A stretch of 64,000 nt of DNA from Flavobacterium sp. Leaf82 (GTDB lineage Bacteria; Bacteroidota; Bacteroidia; Flavobacteriales; Flavobacteriaceae): the NCBI RefSeq assembly GCF_001422725.1, contig NZ_LMMA01000032.1:330040-394039 (forward strand), given 5' to 3'. Shown piece after piece: positions 16,073 through 24,966 of this stretch. The notes under the pieces are model-generated. The model saw only the letters and a list, made by a program, of their open reading frames with translations. It did no database searches and was not told the origin of the DNA. The number at the start of each line of letters is the position of its first letter. Position 1 is the stretch's first letter. A program made the translations under genes and the position numbers.

Positions 16073-16696
16073 ATGAGTTTACGTAAGTATTTAACGAGCC
16101 GTGTGTTTTTTGTACAAATACTAATCGCGGTTGCTATCATTGCGGTTTTAGGTTATTTGTTTATGCATTGGCTAACTTTTACAACTGATCATGGACACGA
16201 AATTGCGGTTCCTAATTTGACAAAATTGACTGAAGAGCAGGTTGAATCAAAATTAGATGAACTGGACTTGGATTATGTGCTTTTGGATAGTGTTGATTAC
16301 CGAAGTGAGTTTCCTAAATACAGTGTTGTTGAGCAAGATCCGTTGCCGGGAACCATGGTAAAAGTGGGAAGAAAAATATATATTAAAATTAATGCATCAG
16401 GATTTTCATCTGTTAAAATTCCTGATTTAATTGAGAAAACATATCGCGAAGCGGTTCCAACTTTGAAGGCTTTAGGGCTTGAGCAGGGAACGATTACTTA
16501 TATCCCGAATCTTGGAAAAGATATGGTTCTGGAGATGCGATATAAAGGTAGAAACTTAAAAGTAGGAGACCGTGTGCTTAAAGCGTCTAAAATCGACTTG
16601 GTTTTAGGAGACGGAAAAGCAAGTTATGTAGATGAAAGTCAGGCGACAGACAGTTTAGCTGCGCCAACTACTGAAACCCCAAAAGATGAACAATAA
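16073..16696 (+). CDS. PASTA-domain membrane protein
   Basis: 207 residues from the chosen ATG (MSLRKYLTSRVFF). One transmembrane helix at about 11-31 leads into tandem PASTA domains: EIAVPNLTKLTEEQVESKLDELDLDY, then SVVEQDPLPGTMVKVGRKIYIKIN, then VKIPDLIEKTYREAVPTLKALGLEQG. PASTA domains usually bind muropeptides or stabilise penicillin-binding proteins and Ser/Thr kinases. Here they stand without a kinase domain. The gene overlaps the next one by 11 bases, so the two are translated from one message. A longer frame from 16001 is rejected because it runs through the promoter box. Confidence 0.85.
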   Translation: MSLRKYLTSRVFFVQILIAVAIIAVLGYLFMHWLTFTTDHGHEIAVPNLTKLTEEQVESKLDELDLDYVLLDSVDYRSEFPKYSVVEQDPLPGTMVKVGRKIYIKINASGFSSVKIPDLIEKTYREAVPTLKALGLEQGTITYIPNLGKDMVLEMRYKGRNLKVGDRVLKASKIDLVLGDGKASYVDESQATDSLAAPTTETPKDEQ

Positions 16697-17729
16697 TAAT
16701 GAAAATTTAGATCTGGAAGACGAATTATTCGAGCATTTTAGATTTGAAGTCCCTAAAGGTCAAGCGTTTTTGCGTATTGACAAGTATTTAATGAATTTGA
16801 TTCAGAATGCGACGCGTAACAAGATTCAGAACGCAGCAACTGAAGGAAATATTTTTGTAAATGATATTCCGGTTAAGTCAAATTATAAAGTAAAACCGCT
16901 TGATGTTGTGACGGTTATGTTAACGCATCCGCCATTTGAAAACCATATTCTTCCGGAAGATCTTCCGTTGAATATTGTTTATGAAGATGATGCTTTATTG
17001 CTGATTAACAAAGAGCCGGGAATGGTGGTACATCCGGGTCACGGAAATTACACCGGAACTCTGGTAAATGCTTTGGCACATCATTTTGATAATTTGCCAA
17101 TGAACAGCAGCGAACGTCCGGGATTGGTTCATAGAATTGATAAGGATACGTCAGGACTTTTGGTTGTGGCTAAGACCGAAGCTGCAATGACGCATTTGGC
17201 GAAACAATTTGAAGCTAAAACTTCTGAGCGTGAGTATATTGCCCTTGTTTGGGGAAATGTTGCCGAAGAAGAAGGAACTATCGAAGGAAATCTTGCGAGA
17301 CATTTAAAAGATAGAATGCAAATGGCGGTTTTTGCAGATCCTGAAATTGGGAAACCTGCCATTACACATTATAAAGTATTGGAACGTTTTGGTTATGTAA
17401 CCCTGATTTCTTGTAGATTAGAAACGGGAAGAACGCACCAGATTCGTGCGCATATGAAACATATTGGACATCCGCTTTTTAATGACGAACGTTATGGTGG
17501 TCATTTGATTTTAAAGGGAACTACTTTTACAAAATACAAGCAGTTTATTGATAATTGTTTTAAAGCGTTGCCACGTCAGGCTTTGCATGCTAAGACACTT
17601 GGTTTTGTGCATCCAACAACAGGCGAAATGATGCGCTTTGATACGGAATTACCTCAGGATTTTCAGGATTGTATCGAGAAATGGCGCAATTATGGAAAGA
17701 CGCATAATATGGAAGATGAAGAGAACTAA
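16686..17729 (+). CDS. RluA-family 23S rRNA pseudouridine synthase
   Basis: 347 residues. An S4 RNA-binding domain (LRIDKYLMNLIQNATRNKIQNAATEGNIFVND) at about 26-90 is followed by the RluA catalytic domain. The catalytic aspartate sits in HRIDKDTSGLLVVAKT at about 156-171, and GRTHQIRAHMKHIGHPLFND is the conserved second motif. It isomerises uridines in ribosomal RNA. RluD is the closest named relative, but which sites it modifies cannot be told. The start overlaps the end of the PASTA gene. Confidence 0.92.
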   Translation: MNNNNENLDLEDELFEHFRFEVPKGQAFLRIDKYLMNLIQNATRNKIQNAATEGNIFVNDIPVKSNYKVKPLDVVTVMLTHPPFENHILPEDLPLNIVYEDDALLLINKEPGMVVHPGHGNYTGTLVNALAHHFDNLPMNSSERPGLVHRIDKDTSGLLVVAKTEAAMTHLAKQFEAKTSEREYIALVWGNVAEEEGTIEGNLARHLKDRMQMAVFADPEIGKPAITHYKVLERFGYVTLISCRLETGRTHQIRAHMKHIGHPLFNDERYGGHLILKGTTFTKYKQFIDNCFKALPRQALHAKTLGFVHPTTGEMMRFDTELPQDFQDCIEKWRNYGKTHNMEDEEN

Positions 17730-17773
17730 TTAGATAATTTGTCAATTAGAAAATTAGATAATTTCTTAATAAT

Positions 17774-17803
17774 AAAAAAAGCTCCTTTTTTGAGCTTTTT
17801 TTA
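17774..17803 (+). terminator. Terminator after the rluD-like gene
   Basis: AAAAAAAGCTC and GAGCTTTTTTT form a stem with a 7-base T-rich loop, and a T run follows. It also faces the end of the next minus-strand gene. Confidence 0.8.
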
Positions 17804-17811
17804 TTATATAT

Positions 17812-18300
17812 CTAATCAATTATGACTTTTCTATTTAGAAATAGTGAAATTTTATGCGCAATCTCGATGGCTTCTTTCTCGCCTAATCTTTTTTTGATTA
17901 TATAATCGTGAGAAGAACCAGGAAAAATTTTTAAATAAATAATCCATCCGCTCTCAAATTTATTGATGCTATTATAAATGTTTACAGATTGTAATTTGTT
18001 TAGATTGCAATGAAACTTATCATTAATAAACAAATTTTCTTCTTGAATGTTGAATTTGTGATATTTGTTTTTTGTCCACTCGTAGTATTTATTAAATGTT
18101 AGATATAATAGAAGAAGGATTAAAATTATTAATGAACCCCAAATATTTTGTATTACACCAGATCTTATTTTTAAAGCTATTAATGTTAAAATAGATAGTG
18201 AAAATACTATTGATAGAATTGTGGAGGTCTTATTAAAATTAAAAGAAATAATGATTTCGTTATTTACCATTTTCTTAATAATATATTTTTCCATCGTCAA
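17812..18300 (-). CDS. Small membrane protein of unknown function
   Basis: 162 residues with two closely spaced hydrophobic helices (STILSIVFSLSILTLIALKI and IWGSLIILILLLLYLTF) and then a basic cytosolic domain of about 90 residues. That domain starts YEWTKNKYHKFNIQEENLFIND and ends in a helix before RKVIID. The arrangement of two helices followed by a strand-rich domain is like small bacterial PH-domain membrane proteins, but I cannot confirm that. Codon use is AT-rich like its neighbours. Confidence 0.6.
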   Translation of the reverse strand: MTMEKYIIKKMVNNEIIISFNFNKTSTILSIVFSLSILTLIALKIRSGVIQNIWGSLIILILLLLYLTFNKYYEWTKNKYHKFNIQEENLFINDKFHCNLNKLQSVNIYNSINKFESGWIIYLKIFPGSSHDYIIKKRLGEKEAIEIAHKISLFLNRKVIID

Positions 18301-18352
18301 ATATATGTACTAATTTAATAGATTGTATATAGATCAAAAGAGTGTTTTTCTA

Positions 18353-18964
18353 CTAAATACTTTTTATTATTAAATCTATGATTTTTACTTCGCCGTTTGT
18401 TAGAAAACCTAATTTACCTTTTTCATTTAATTTACTTTTTTCAATAGAACATTCTAAGAAGTTTTCGTTGTCAACAGAGAAGAATAATTGATTATTTGAA
18501 ACCCTGATTTTTACGGCATACCATTTATTGTTTTCGAGTTTCATTGGTTTTTTAAACAAAGTTGGACCGCCTCGTTTGCCATATTCGTCGCTGTTTTTAT
18601 TATAAACTCCTCTGCCTATCACAATATTCTGGTCGATTTGGTACAGATAAGTTCTGATGTAATTCTCTTTGTCGATATTTAACATTACTTCAAAAAGAGA
18701 TTCTTTGGTCATGTTTACTTTAAAATCGATCTCATAATTTTCAGGCAGTTGTTTTTTAGATTCTATAACGCCCCAATGCATTGGACCTCCAATTCCTTTT
18801 AAGGTATCTTTTTCCAGAAACCATTCTTTGGGATTTGATTTCCATTCTGATTTTAAAGAACCGCTTTCACTTATTTTGTATTGATGTTTTGCTGTCGAAA
18901 TTGTTCCGCAACATGAAGTGATTACTATTGAAAAGGCTGATAATACGATATGTTTAATTCTCAT
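18353..18964 (-). CDS. Lipoprotein with a beta-sandwich domain like DUF1080
   Basis: 203 residues. The signal region ends SIVITSCCGT, giving a lipobox cysteine near 18-19. The mature part has the pattern of the concanavalin-like DUF1080/3-keto-disaccharide-hydrolase fold: GIGGPMHWGVIESKKQLPENYEIDFKV, FEVMLNIDKENYIRTYLYQID, NKWYAVKIRVSNNQLFFSVD and GKLGFLTNGEVKIIDLIIKSI. The domain usually binds or cleaves sugars. No catalytic residues can be assigned. It lies 8 bases after the ABC ATPase gene, so the two are likely cotranscribed. Confidence 0.6.
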   Translation of the reverse strand: MRIKHIVLSAFSIVITSCCGTISTAKHQYKISESGSLKSEWKSNPKEWFLEKDTLKGIGGPMHWGVIESKKQLPENYEIDFKVNMTKESLFEVMLNIDKENYIRTYLYQIDQNIVIGRGVYNKNSDEYGKRGGPTLFKKPMKLENNKWYAVKIRVSNNQLFFSVDNENFLECSIEKSKLNEKGKLGFLTNGEVKIIDLIIKSI

Positions 18965-18972
18965 TTGTTTTT

Positions 18973-20214
18973 TTAGTTTAACTCTGAGTGGTATTTAATT
19001 TTACCAATAGATCCTGCAGGATTTGGTAAAAGTTCAAAAACCGAAGTAGGAGCGAGGCCAGTTTCTATACGATGCGAAACATATAAAATACTAACATTTG
19101 TTTCTTGTTTAATGGTATTGATAAGCTGAATGACCAAATCGACATTTTCGTCGTCTAATCCTTCTACTGGTTCGTCTAAAATTAATAATGGCGGATGTTT
19201 TAAAACGGCACGAACAATTAAGGCAACTCTTTGCTGACCGATAGAAAGATCGATAAAACGTTTTTTTCGTAAGTCACTCATTTCAATTACTTCGAGCCAT
19301 TGTGTAACAATTTGTTTTTGATGCGTTGTTGGCTCAATATAAAGTCCGATTGAGTCGAAAAAACCGGAAAGGATCATTTCTTCTAAAGTATGTCCTTTCT
19401 GAAATAAATCAGTCATCGAAGTAGTAAAGATTCCGATTTGTTTTTTGATGTCCCAAACACTTTCTCCAGTTCCTTTTTTTCTTCCGAATAAATGTAAATT
19501 TTGTCCGAAACCTTTTGGATTATCTCCTGTTATCAAAGATAAAATGGTGCTTTTTCCGGAGCCGTTTGGACCAATTAACTGCCAGAATTCACCTTGCTTT
19601 ATTGTCCAGGAAATATTGTCTACAATTTTGCGATCATCATAACTCACAGATACATTTTCCATTTTTATTAATACACTTTCGTGAAAGGAATGTGGCTCAA
19701 TAGCTTTTGGAATTGCTGCTGTATTTAACGTTTTAAAATGATTGATGTTTTTAGGAATTGGATGCAGTTCAAACGTATTGTCTTTAATCTGTGCTTTGTT
19801 TGGAACAAAAGCTAAAACATCGACTATGCGATTTACGATTTGAATAATAGCGATTTCATCCGTTAAATCTTTTAATGATTCGGCTAAAATTACGCGTGAA
19901 GCCTGATCTAAGTGATCAAACGGATTATCGAAAATGATAAAATCCGGTCTTTGATTGATACAGTATTTCAGAAACTCTTTCTTGCGTTCTCCTGATGAAA
20001 AAGTTCTGAGTTGTCTGTGTGATTCCGGAGATGCTTCTACAGTATCGTATTGATATTCTTTTTCGATAAATTTTTCAATCGCAATGTCTGAAAACAAAAT
20101 GCCTTTTTGATTGTTAAAAACGGCTAATTCTCCTTTGGCCTGGCTGGAAAGTAAAGTATCTATAAAAGCTTTTTTATTTACGTGATTTGATAATAGGATA
20201 TCCCAATGTTGCAT
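18973..20214 (-). CDS. ModF-like ABC ATPase with a degenerate first nucleotide-binding domain
   Basis: 413 residues from the ATG at 20214 (MQHWDILLSNH); an upstream start 16 codons earlier looks spurious. Two ABC domains lie in one chain. The second has a complete set: GPNGSGKST, LSIGQQRV and LLILDEPVEGLD. The first has a signature-like TFSSGERKKEFL and a Walker B FIIFDNPFDHLD but no Walker A loop, so it probably cannot bind ATP on its own. The order resembles E. coli ModF. There is no permease nearby, so a soluble or regulatory role is as likely as transport. Confidence 0.8.
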   Translation of the reverse strand: MQHWDILLSNHVNKKAFIDTLLSSQAKGELAVFNNQKGILFSDIAIEKFIEKEYQYDTVEASPESHRQLRTFSSGERKKEFLKYCINQRPDFIIFDNPFDHLDQASRVILAESLKDLTDEIAIIQIVNRIVDVLAFVPNKAQIKDNTFELHPIPKNINHFKTLNTAAIPKAIEPHSFHESVLIKMENVSVSYDDRKIVDNISWTIKQGEFWQLIGPNGSGKSTILSLITGDNPKGFGQNLHLFGRKKGTGESVWDIKKQIGIFTTSMTDLFQKGHTLEEMILSGFFDSIGLYIEPTTHQKQIVTQWLEVIEMSDLRKKRFIDLSIGQQRVALIVRAVLKHPPLLILDEPVEGLDDENVDLVIQLINTIKQETNVSILYVSHRIETGLAPTSVFELLPNPAGSIGKIKYHSELN

Positions 20215-20254
20215 TTTTAAAATATTATTTATGTAGACAAAGATTAATAATTTT

Positions 20255-20316
20255 TTTGCCACAGATTAAAAAGATTAGAATGATTAATCCTTTTAATCTT
20301 TTTAATCTGTGGCAAA
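20255..20316. repeat. Perfect 23-base inverted repeat (TTTGCCACAGATTAAAAAGA type)
   Basis: The arm TTTGCCACAGATTAAAAAGA plus TTA at 20255-20277 is exactly complementary to 20294-20316, with a 16-base loop. It is a common flavobacterial intergenic hairpin. Here it lies 16 bases past the sulfurtransferase stop, so it may also act as its terminator. Confidence 0.85.
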
Positions 20317-20332
20317 TAGAAAGTTTTTTAAT

Positions 20333-21187
20333 TTATTTGTTTTCTTTTGTTGCCAATTCGCGATCATTTCTAGACCATTCGCTCCAGGAACCTACATAAA
20401 GTTTAGGAATTGGTAGCCCGGCATAATCCATTGCTAATAAAGTATGACACGCCGTAACGCCTGAACCACAATGCACGATTATATTTTCAGGACTTTTATT
20501 TCCTGTAATTTCAACATATTTCTCTGCTAAAACTTCGGCTGGTTTATAGAATCCATCGTCGTCTAAATTTTCGCTAAACGGAACATTTATAGCACCGGGA
20601 ATATGCCCTGCAATTAAATCCATCGGTTCTGTAAGACCATCAAACCTATTTTTATCTCTTACATCAATTACAACATTTTGAGTATTATTTCGGGCTTTTT
20701 CGACCTCATCAATATCGGCTGTAGCCAATTTCCATTTTGAAACCGGGTATTTTTCAGTTGCTGTAAAATGTTCGATCTTTGTGCTTACAGGATAACCAGT
20801 TTTTATGGCTGCTTGTAAACCTCCGTTTAATACCTGAACTTTTTCATGACCAATTGCACGCAACATCCACCAAAATCTCGCTGCAGCATTCGATCCGTTT
20901 TTATCATCGTAAATTACAACTTGACTCGATGGTGAAATTCCAATTTTAGCGAGCAATTCAGCAAATTTTTCTAAAGAAGGCAAAGGATGTCTTCCTCCGT
21001 TTGCGGGATTTTCAACTGTTGCCAAATCGCGATTCAAATCGACGTAACGCGCACCTTTTAGATGTTCGTTTTTGTAATTTTCTTCAGCATTAATTCCTGC
21101 TCTGGCATCGACGATTATAATAGTACGAGAATCTTTTAAGTTTAAAAGTTCTTCAGCATTTATAATGGGAGATAATTTGTTTGACAT
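20333..21187 (-). CDS. sseA: Sulfurtransferase (rhodanese, SseA type)
   Basis: 284 residues with two tandem rhodanese domains. The second carries the active-site loop HCGSGVTACHTLLAM at about 242-256. CGSGVTA is the form found in 3-mercaptopyruvate sulfurtransferases, rather than the CRKGVT loop of thiosulfate enzymes. ARAGINAEENYKNEHLKGARYVDLN starts the inactive first domain. It moves sulfane sulfur from mercaptopyruvate or thiosulfate to an acceptor. No signal peptide is seen, so it acts in the cytosol. It lies 36 bases after the DUF1398 gene. Confidence 0.88.
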   Translation of the reverse strand: MSNKLSPIINAEELLNLKDSRTIIIVDARAGINAEENYKNEHLKGARYVDLNRDLATVENPANGGRHPLPSLEKFAELLAKIGISPSSQVVIYDDKNGSNAAARFWWMLRAIGHEKVQVLNGGLQAAIKTGYPVSTKIEHFTATEKYPVSKWKLATADIDEVEKARNNTQNVVIDVRDKNRFDGLTEPMDLIAGHIPGAINVPFSENLDDDGFYKPAEVLAEKYVEITGNKSPENIIVHCGSGVTACHTLLAMDYAGLPIPKLYVGSWSEWSRNDRELATKENK

Positions 21188-21223
21188 CTTAATTCTTTTT
21201 TATTGACAAATAATAATGATGTA

Positions 21224-21613
21224 TTAATCGGGAATTTTTTCGATTAATATTTCATTATCAGCTTTGTCGTAATACGTACAAGTCATTTCGATGATATCAA
21301 CACGCCATTTTGCAATTCCGGATTGTGCGGCATGATTGCAAAAGGTTAGATAATCTGTTTGACCGTCCTGATGCATTACTAAAAATTCAATGAAACGTTC
21401 TTTATTAGCTGAATCAGCAACTTTAATTTCGTTATATTTTTCGTCTGCCGAAACTTTGTAATTGTTTACGCCATAATATTCTACGTTACCGTTATTAACA
21501 TAAGTGTCATAACCTTTTACGCCCAAAATAATCAGGTCTTGTATATAATTTGGAAAATCTGCACCGCTTTGTACTTTGGCATGTGCTTCTTTTATTTGTT
21601 CGATTGTAAACAT
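21224..21613 (-). CDS. DUF1398 family protein
   Basis: 129 residues beginning FTIEQIKEAHAKVQSGADFPNYIQDLIILGVKGYDTYV, which is the DUF1398 pattern: an N-terminal helix and a loop before strands that include the YYGVNN segment. The C terminus has the conserved YLTFCNHAAQSGIAKWRVDI. The family has no assigned biochemical role. It is probably in an operon with the sulfurtransferase downstream. Confidence 0.75.
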   Translation of the reverse strand: MFTIEQIKEAHAKVQSGADFPNYIQDLIILGVKGYDTYVNNGNVEYYGVNNYKVSADEKYNEIKVADSANKERFIEFLVMHQDGQTDYLTFCNHAAQSGIAKWRVDIIEMTCTYYDKADNEILIEKIPD

Positions 21614-21730
21614 GTGTTTTAGTTTTTAAGTTAAAGTTTGTTTCTAATTTCAAGAATTAGCATGAATTTATATTCGGAATGATTTCAAGTATTTATTCGC
21701 GCAAATTCTTGCAATTCGTGGGTTTAAAAT

Positions 21731-22723
21731 TTATTGTTTCAAAAATACGATTAATGGTTTTATAAATTGATCAAAAGATTCGATGTGCGGTAAATGTCCG
21801 GTGTTTGGAACTTCGATTAGTTTTGCATTCGGAATTGATTTTTGTGTTTTCTTACCCAATTCCAGATAATTTCCCATTGTTTTTTTTACCTCTTCAGATA
21901 CCAAAGGTTTTCCTATGGCGGTTTTATCCCTTGTTCCTATGATTAAAAGTGTGGGACTTTTGATATTTTTAAATTCGTATAAAACAGGTTGTGTAAAAAT
22001 CATGTCATACATAAGTGCAGAATTCCAGGCAACTCTTGCATAATCCGGAGCGGTTGTCCAGCCTGCAGAAAGTTCAGCCCATTTTTGGAAATCGACATTC
22101 CATTTACCATCATAATAGTTTGCCATTTGATAGCTTTTTATGTTTTGATAATTTTGTTTTAGTTCAGATTCATACCACCAATCTACAGGTTTGTAGGGCA
22201 CAACCAGTTTCCAGTCTTCCAGTCCAATTGGGTTTTCTAATACTAATTTTTGTGTAGTTTCCGGATACATTAAAGCAAATCTTGTGGCTAACATTCCGCC
22301 CATGGAATGTCCTAAAATAGTTGCTTTTTCGATCCCTAAATGATCTAATAATTTTTTGGTGTTCTCAGCCAATTGCTGAAAGGTATATTGAAAATTGTCC
22401 GGCTTGGATGATTTTCCAAATCCTATCTGATCAGGAACAATAACTCTGAAACCTTCTTTTGTCAAAGCTTTTATAGTAGTTTCCCAATAAGCGCCATTGA
22501 AGTTTTTACCATGCAGCAAAACAATATTTTTATTGTTATAATTATCAGGTTTTATATCCATGTAAGCCATTTTAAGATATTGACGCTGATTGCTCAATTC
22601 TAAAAATTGTACAGGAAAAGGATATTCATAATTAGTTAAGTTTATGTCGAGTGCTTTTATATTTTCCTGCTGCGAAAAACAGAAGAAAGGTAAAAGTAAG
22701 AGAATGAGTTTTATAGTTTTCAT
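21731..22723 (-). CDS. Secreted alpha/beta hydrolase
   Basis: 330 residues with a signal peptide (MKTIKLILLLLPFFCFSQQ). The alpha/beta hydrolase core has LLHGKNFNGAYWETTIKAL (oxyanion region), VPDQIGFGKSSKP and the nucleophile elbow GHSMGG with the serine at about 140. A late acid sits in GTRDKTAIG and the catalytic His in NTGHLPHIES near the C terminus. The triad is complete. The substrate is unknown; esterase, lactonase and haloalkane-type family members all share this layout. It is exported to the periplasm or beyond. Confidence 0.85.
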   Translation of the reverse strand: MKTIKLILLLLPFFCFSQQENIKALDINLTNYEYPFPVQFLELSNQRQYLKMAYMDIKPDNYNNKNIVLLHGKNFNGAYWETTIKALTKEGFRVIVPDQIGFGKSSKPDNFQYTFQQLAENTKKLLDHLGIEKATILGHSMGGMLATRFALMYPETTQKLVLENPIGLEDWKLVVPYKPVDWWYESELKQNYQNIKSYQMANYYDGKWNVDFQKWAELSAGWTTAPDYARVAWNSALMYDMIFTQPVLYEFKNIKSPTLLIIGTRDKTAIGKPLVSEEVKKTMGNYLELGKKTQKSIPNAKLIEVPNTGHLPHIESFDQFIKPLIVFLKQ

Positions 22724-22826
22724 TTTTTGAATGTATTTCGTTTTGGAGTATTTATAAAATTAAAGTTAACGATTTTAAATTCAAAAAATAAAATCTTAAA
22801 GTTATCAGAAAATATCTGTATTAAGA

Positions 22827-23669
22827 TTATGCCATTACTGCTACAGTATTTAAAGCGATTTCGGCTAGTTTTTTATCTCCGGTAATTTCTACTTTTTCTT
22901 TTGCCTGCTCAGGAGTCATTCCTTTAGAAAATAATAACCATGCATCATTAGGATTAATTTTTATAATTGCACTTGGTTCCGCATTTAACGATTCTGTAAA
23001 TATCCATTCATTTTCTTGCTTAATAATATTCCATTGACCACCAATTTCTGTATTTACAATCAGCGTTACAATTGTACCCATTTCGGCAGCGACATTTTTA
23101 TAGGTATGAGGTAATGCATACATAAATGTACTAATGAAAGGATGGAATAAAGGCTTTGTTAAAAGTGCCTGTTTTCTAACGGCGTCTCTAATTTGTTGCT
23201 GATGTAAAAATTTTTCAGTGTATTCACGAGCAATATGAAACCAGTTCAACGAGGTTTCTTCTCCTGCCCATGCAACCGAAAAAACAGCATTTTCGAATGG
23301 ATTTAATGTCAATAAATGTTCTGAATATTGTTTGCCGGTTGTTTCTAATAATTGGGTTAATACAACCGGACTTAATCGTTTTGTTGCATTTGTCCAGTTC
23401 ATATTAAGCTGATTTAAAAATGCAACCAGATCATTATAGGAATTAATATTTTCTGGTTTTTCTCCAAAATAACCATCTCTTAATATCGATAAACCTCTTA
23501 GATTTCCGTCCAGCAAATGAGATGCAATATCTTTTACGGTCCATTTTTTGGCAACGGTTTGTGCATTCCATTCTTCATCGGTTAACGAATTTAGAAGTTC
23601 TATCAATAAGTCGTCTAAAATAGAAAAAAGGTGTACTGTTTTTATAGGAACAATTTCTGGAGATGCCAT
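22827..23669 (-). CDS. Maleylpyruvate-isomerase N-terminal domain (DinB-fold) protein
   Basis: 280 residues. The first half is a DinB-like four-helix bundle of the MDMPI_N type: WTVKDIASHLLDGNLRGLSIL with the metal-ligand His at about 52 and another His in NWFHIAREYTEKFLHQQQIRDA at about 150-171. The second half, from about 200, is a strand-helix domain resembling an SCP2-type fold (WLLFSKGMTPEQAKEKVEITGDKKLAEIALNTVAV). Family members use mycothiol or similar thiols elsewhere. In this phylum the thiol and substrate are not known to me. It ends 9 bases from the MscS gene. Confidence 0.72.
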   Translation of the reverse strand: MASPEIVPIKTVHLFSILDDLLIELLNSLTDEEWNAQTVAKKWTVKDIASHLLDGNLRGLSILRDGYFGEKPENINSYNDLVAFLNQLNMNWTNATKRLSPVVLTQLLETTGKQYSEHLLTLNPFENAVFSVAWAGEETSLNWFHIAREYTEKFLHQQQIRDAVRKQALLTKPLFHPFISTFMYALPHTYKNVAAEMGTIVTLIVNTEIGGQWNIIKQENEWIFTESLNAEPSAIIKINPNDAWLLFSKGMTPEQAKEKVEITGDKKLAEIALNTVAVMA

Positions 23670-23677
23670 AATCAGAG

Positions 23678-24538
23678 TTATTTTTCAGTAGTTTTTGTAT
23701 CGTTATTTTTGAAAGTCACGACTCTTTGCGGATAAGGAATATCAATATTATCCTCATCAAAACGTTTTTTTATACTTTGCAGTAAATCGCAATACATCAC
23801 AAAGCCATCTGTAGAATTTTTTGCCCACGCCCAGGCTTTTAGTGTTACGCTTGAATCTGCGAGAGCAACAACACGAGCAATTACCAAAGGTGTTTTTTGC
23901 TTTTTATTTTCAGCTGTTCTAGTATCTATAAAAAGAGGATGTTTTGCAATCTCATCCTGCATGATTGTTAATGCATTCTCGATATTGGATTCATAACCAA
24001 TTCCTATTTCGATTATTTTACAGCATTTGGTATCATGCATATTTGTGTTTACAATTATCTGATTGCTTATAACAGAATTTGGGATTATGATTCGGTTGTT
24101 TTCAGCATCTTTCAGGACAACTTGTCGCAAATTGATATCTTCGACTGTGCCAACAAAATTGTTGATCGTGATCTTATCATTGATTCTGAAAGGTTTAAAA
24201 ATCACCAGAAAAATTCCGCTTACAATATTGCTCAAGGCTTGTTGAGACGCCAAACCTGCTACTAACGAAATAACTCCTGCGCCTGCTAAAAAGGAATGAC
24301 CAATAATTTTGAATTCGGGGATTTGAATAAGAGCGAAAGCAAAGCCTAAAATATAAATTACGGTTATGATTAAATGTTTTAAAAATTTAAAACCCGTAGC
24401 ATCATATTCTTTATCGGTTAATTTTCGATATAAAAAATAGCGTAAAACTTTTTCGGTCAAAGCGCCTAATACAATTGTTGTAAAGGCGATTATGGCAATT
24501 ATTATAGCTATTCTAAAGTCTTTTGAAAAGTCGATCAT
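23678..24538 (-). CDS. Small-conductance mechanosensitive channel (MscS family)
   Basis: 286 residues. Transmembrane helices at about 9-27, 50-68 and 79-97, the last being the pore-lining helix rich in Gly and Ala (FLAGAGVISLVAGLASQQALSNIVSGIFLVIFKPF). The beta domain follows (INDKITINNFVGTVEDINLRQVVLKDAENNRIIIPNS) with the PNS motif, then the C-terminal domain. It releases solutes on osmotic downshock. It is followed after 9 bases by the DinB-fold gene, so they share a transcript. Confidence 0.92.
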   Translation of the reverse strand: MIDFSKDFRIAIIIAIIAFTTIVLGALTEKVLRYFLYRKLTDKEYDATGFKFLKHLIITVIYILGFAFALIQIPEFKIIGHSFLAGAGVISLVAGLASQQALSNIVSGIFLVIFKPFRINDKITINNFVGTVEDINLRQVVLKDAENNRIIIPNSVISNQIIVNTNMHDTKCCKIIEIGIGYESNIENALTIMQDEIAKHPLFIDTRTAENKKQKTPLVIARVVALADSSVTLKAWAWAKNSTDGFVMYCDLLQSIKKRFDEDNIDIPYPQRVVTFKNNDTKTTEK

Positions 24539-24966
24539 AAAGATTTAAGTTTTATAAAAAATCCAAAAACTATATTTGGGATTTAAGAAATAGGTGAATT
24601 TCAGTTTCAAGCTAATTTACGAAGTTTTACAACTTTGAATGTATGTTATTTCAATAGTTTGCAGGAAGTATTAATTTTTTAATCCTGTTGCATTTAATTT
24701 TTACTTTAAATTGAAAAACAGGTACAATGAATTTGGGTTATTCACTTTGTAATAATATTAATTTGGTTACATTTTTTGAAGTAAATCAGGCAAAATGAAT
24801 GTTTTTTTAATTTTAAATTATTTTCATTTCATCTGGTTTCTGTATTCTTATGAATTGTGTAATGTGTTGATAATTAATAATGTAAATCAGGATAGGGCAG
24901 GACGGTCTCTTTTGGTGATATTACTAATTTGGTTTATAACTATTTAACCACATTAACCAATTTATC
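24539..24966. other. AT-rich intergenic region upstream of the pectate-lyase-like gene
   Basis: 428 bases between divergent genes with no frame of interest. It contains GTAAATCAGG twice (about 24782 and 24882) and the text TTTTGGTGATATTACTAATTTGG near 24914-24936, which could be an imperfect promoter (TAnTTTG rather than TAnnTTTG). It most likely holds the regulatory region of the 24967 gene. Confidence 0.4.
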
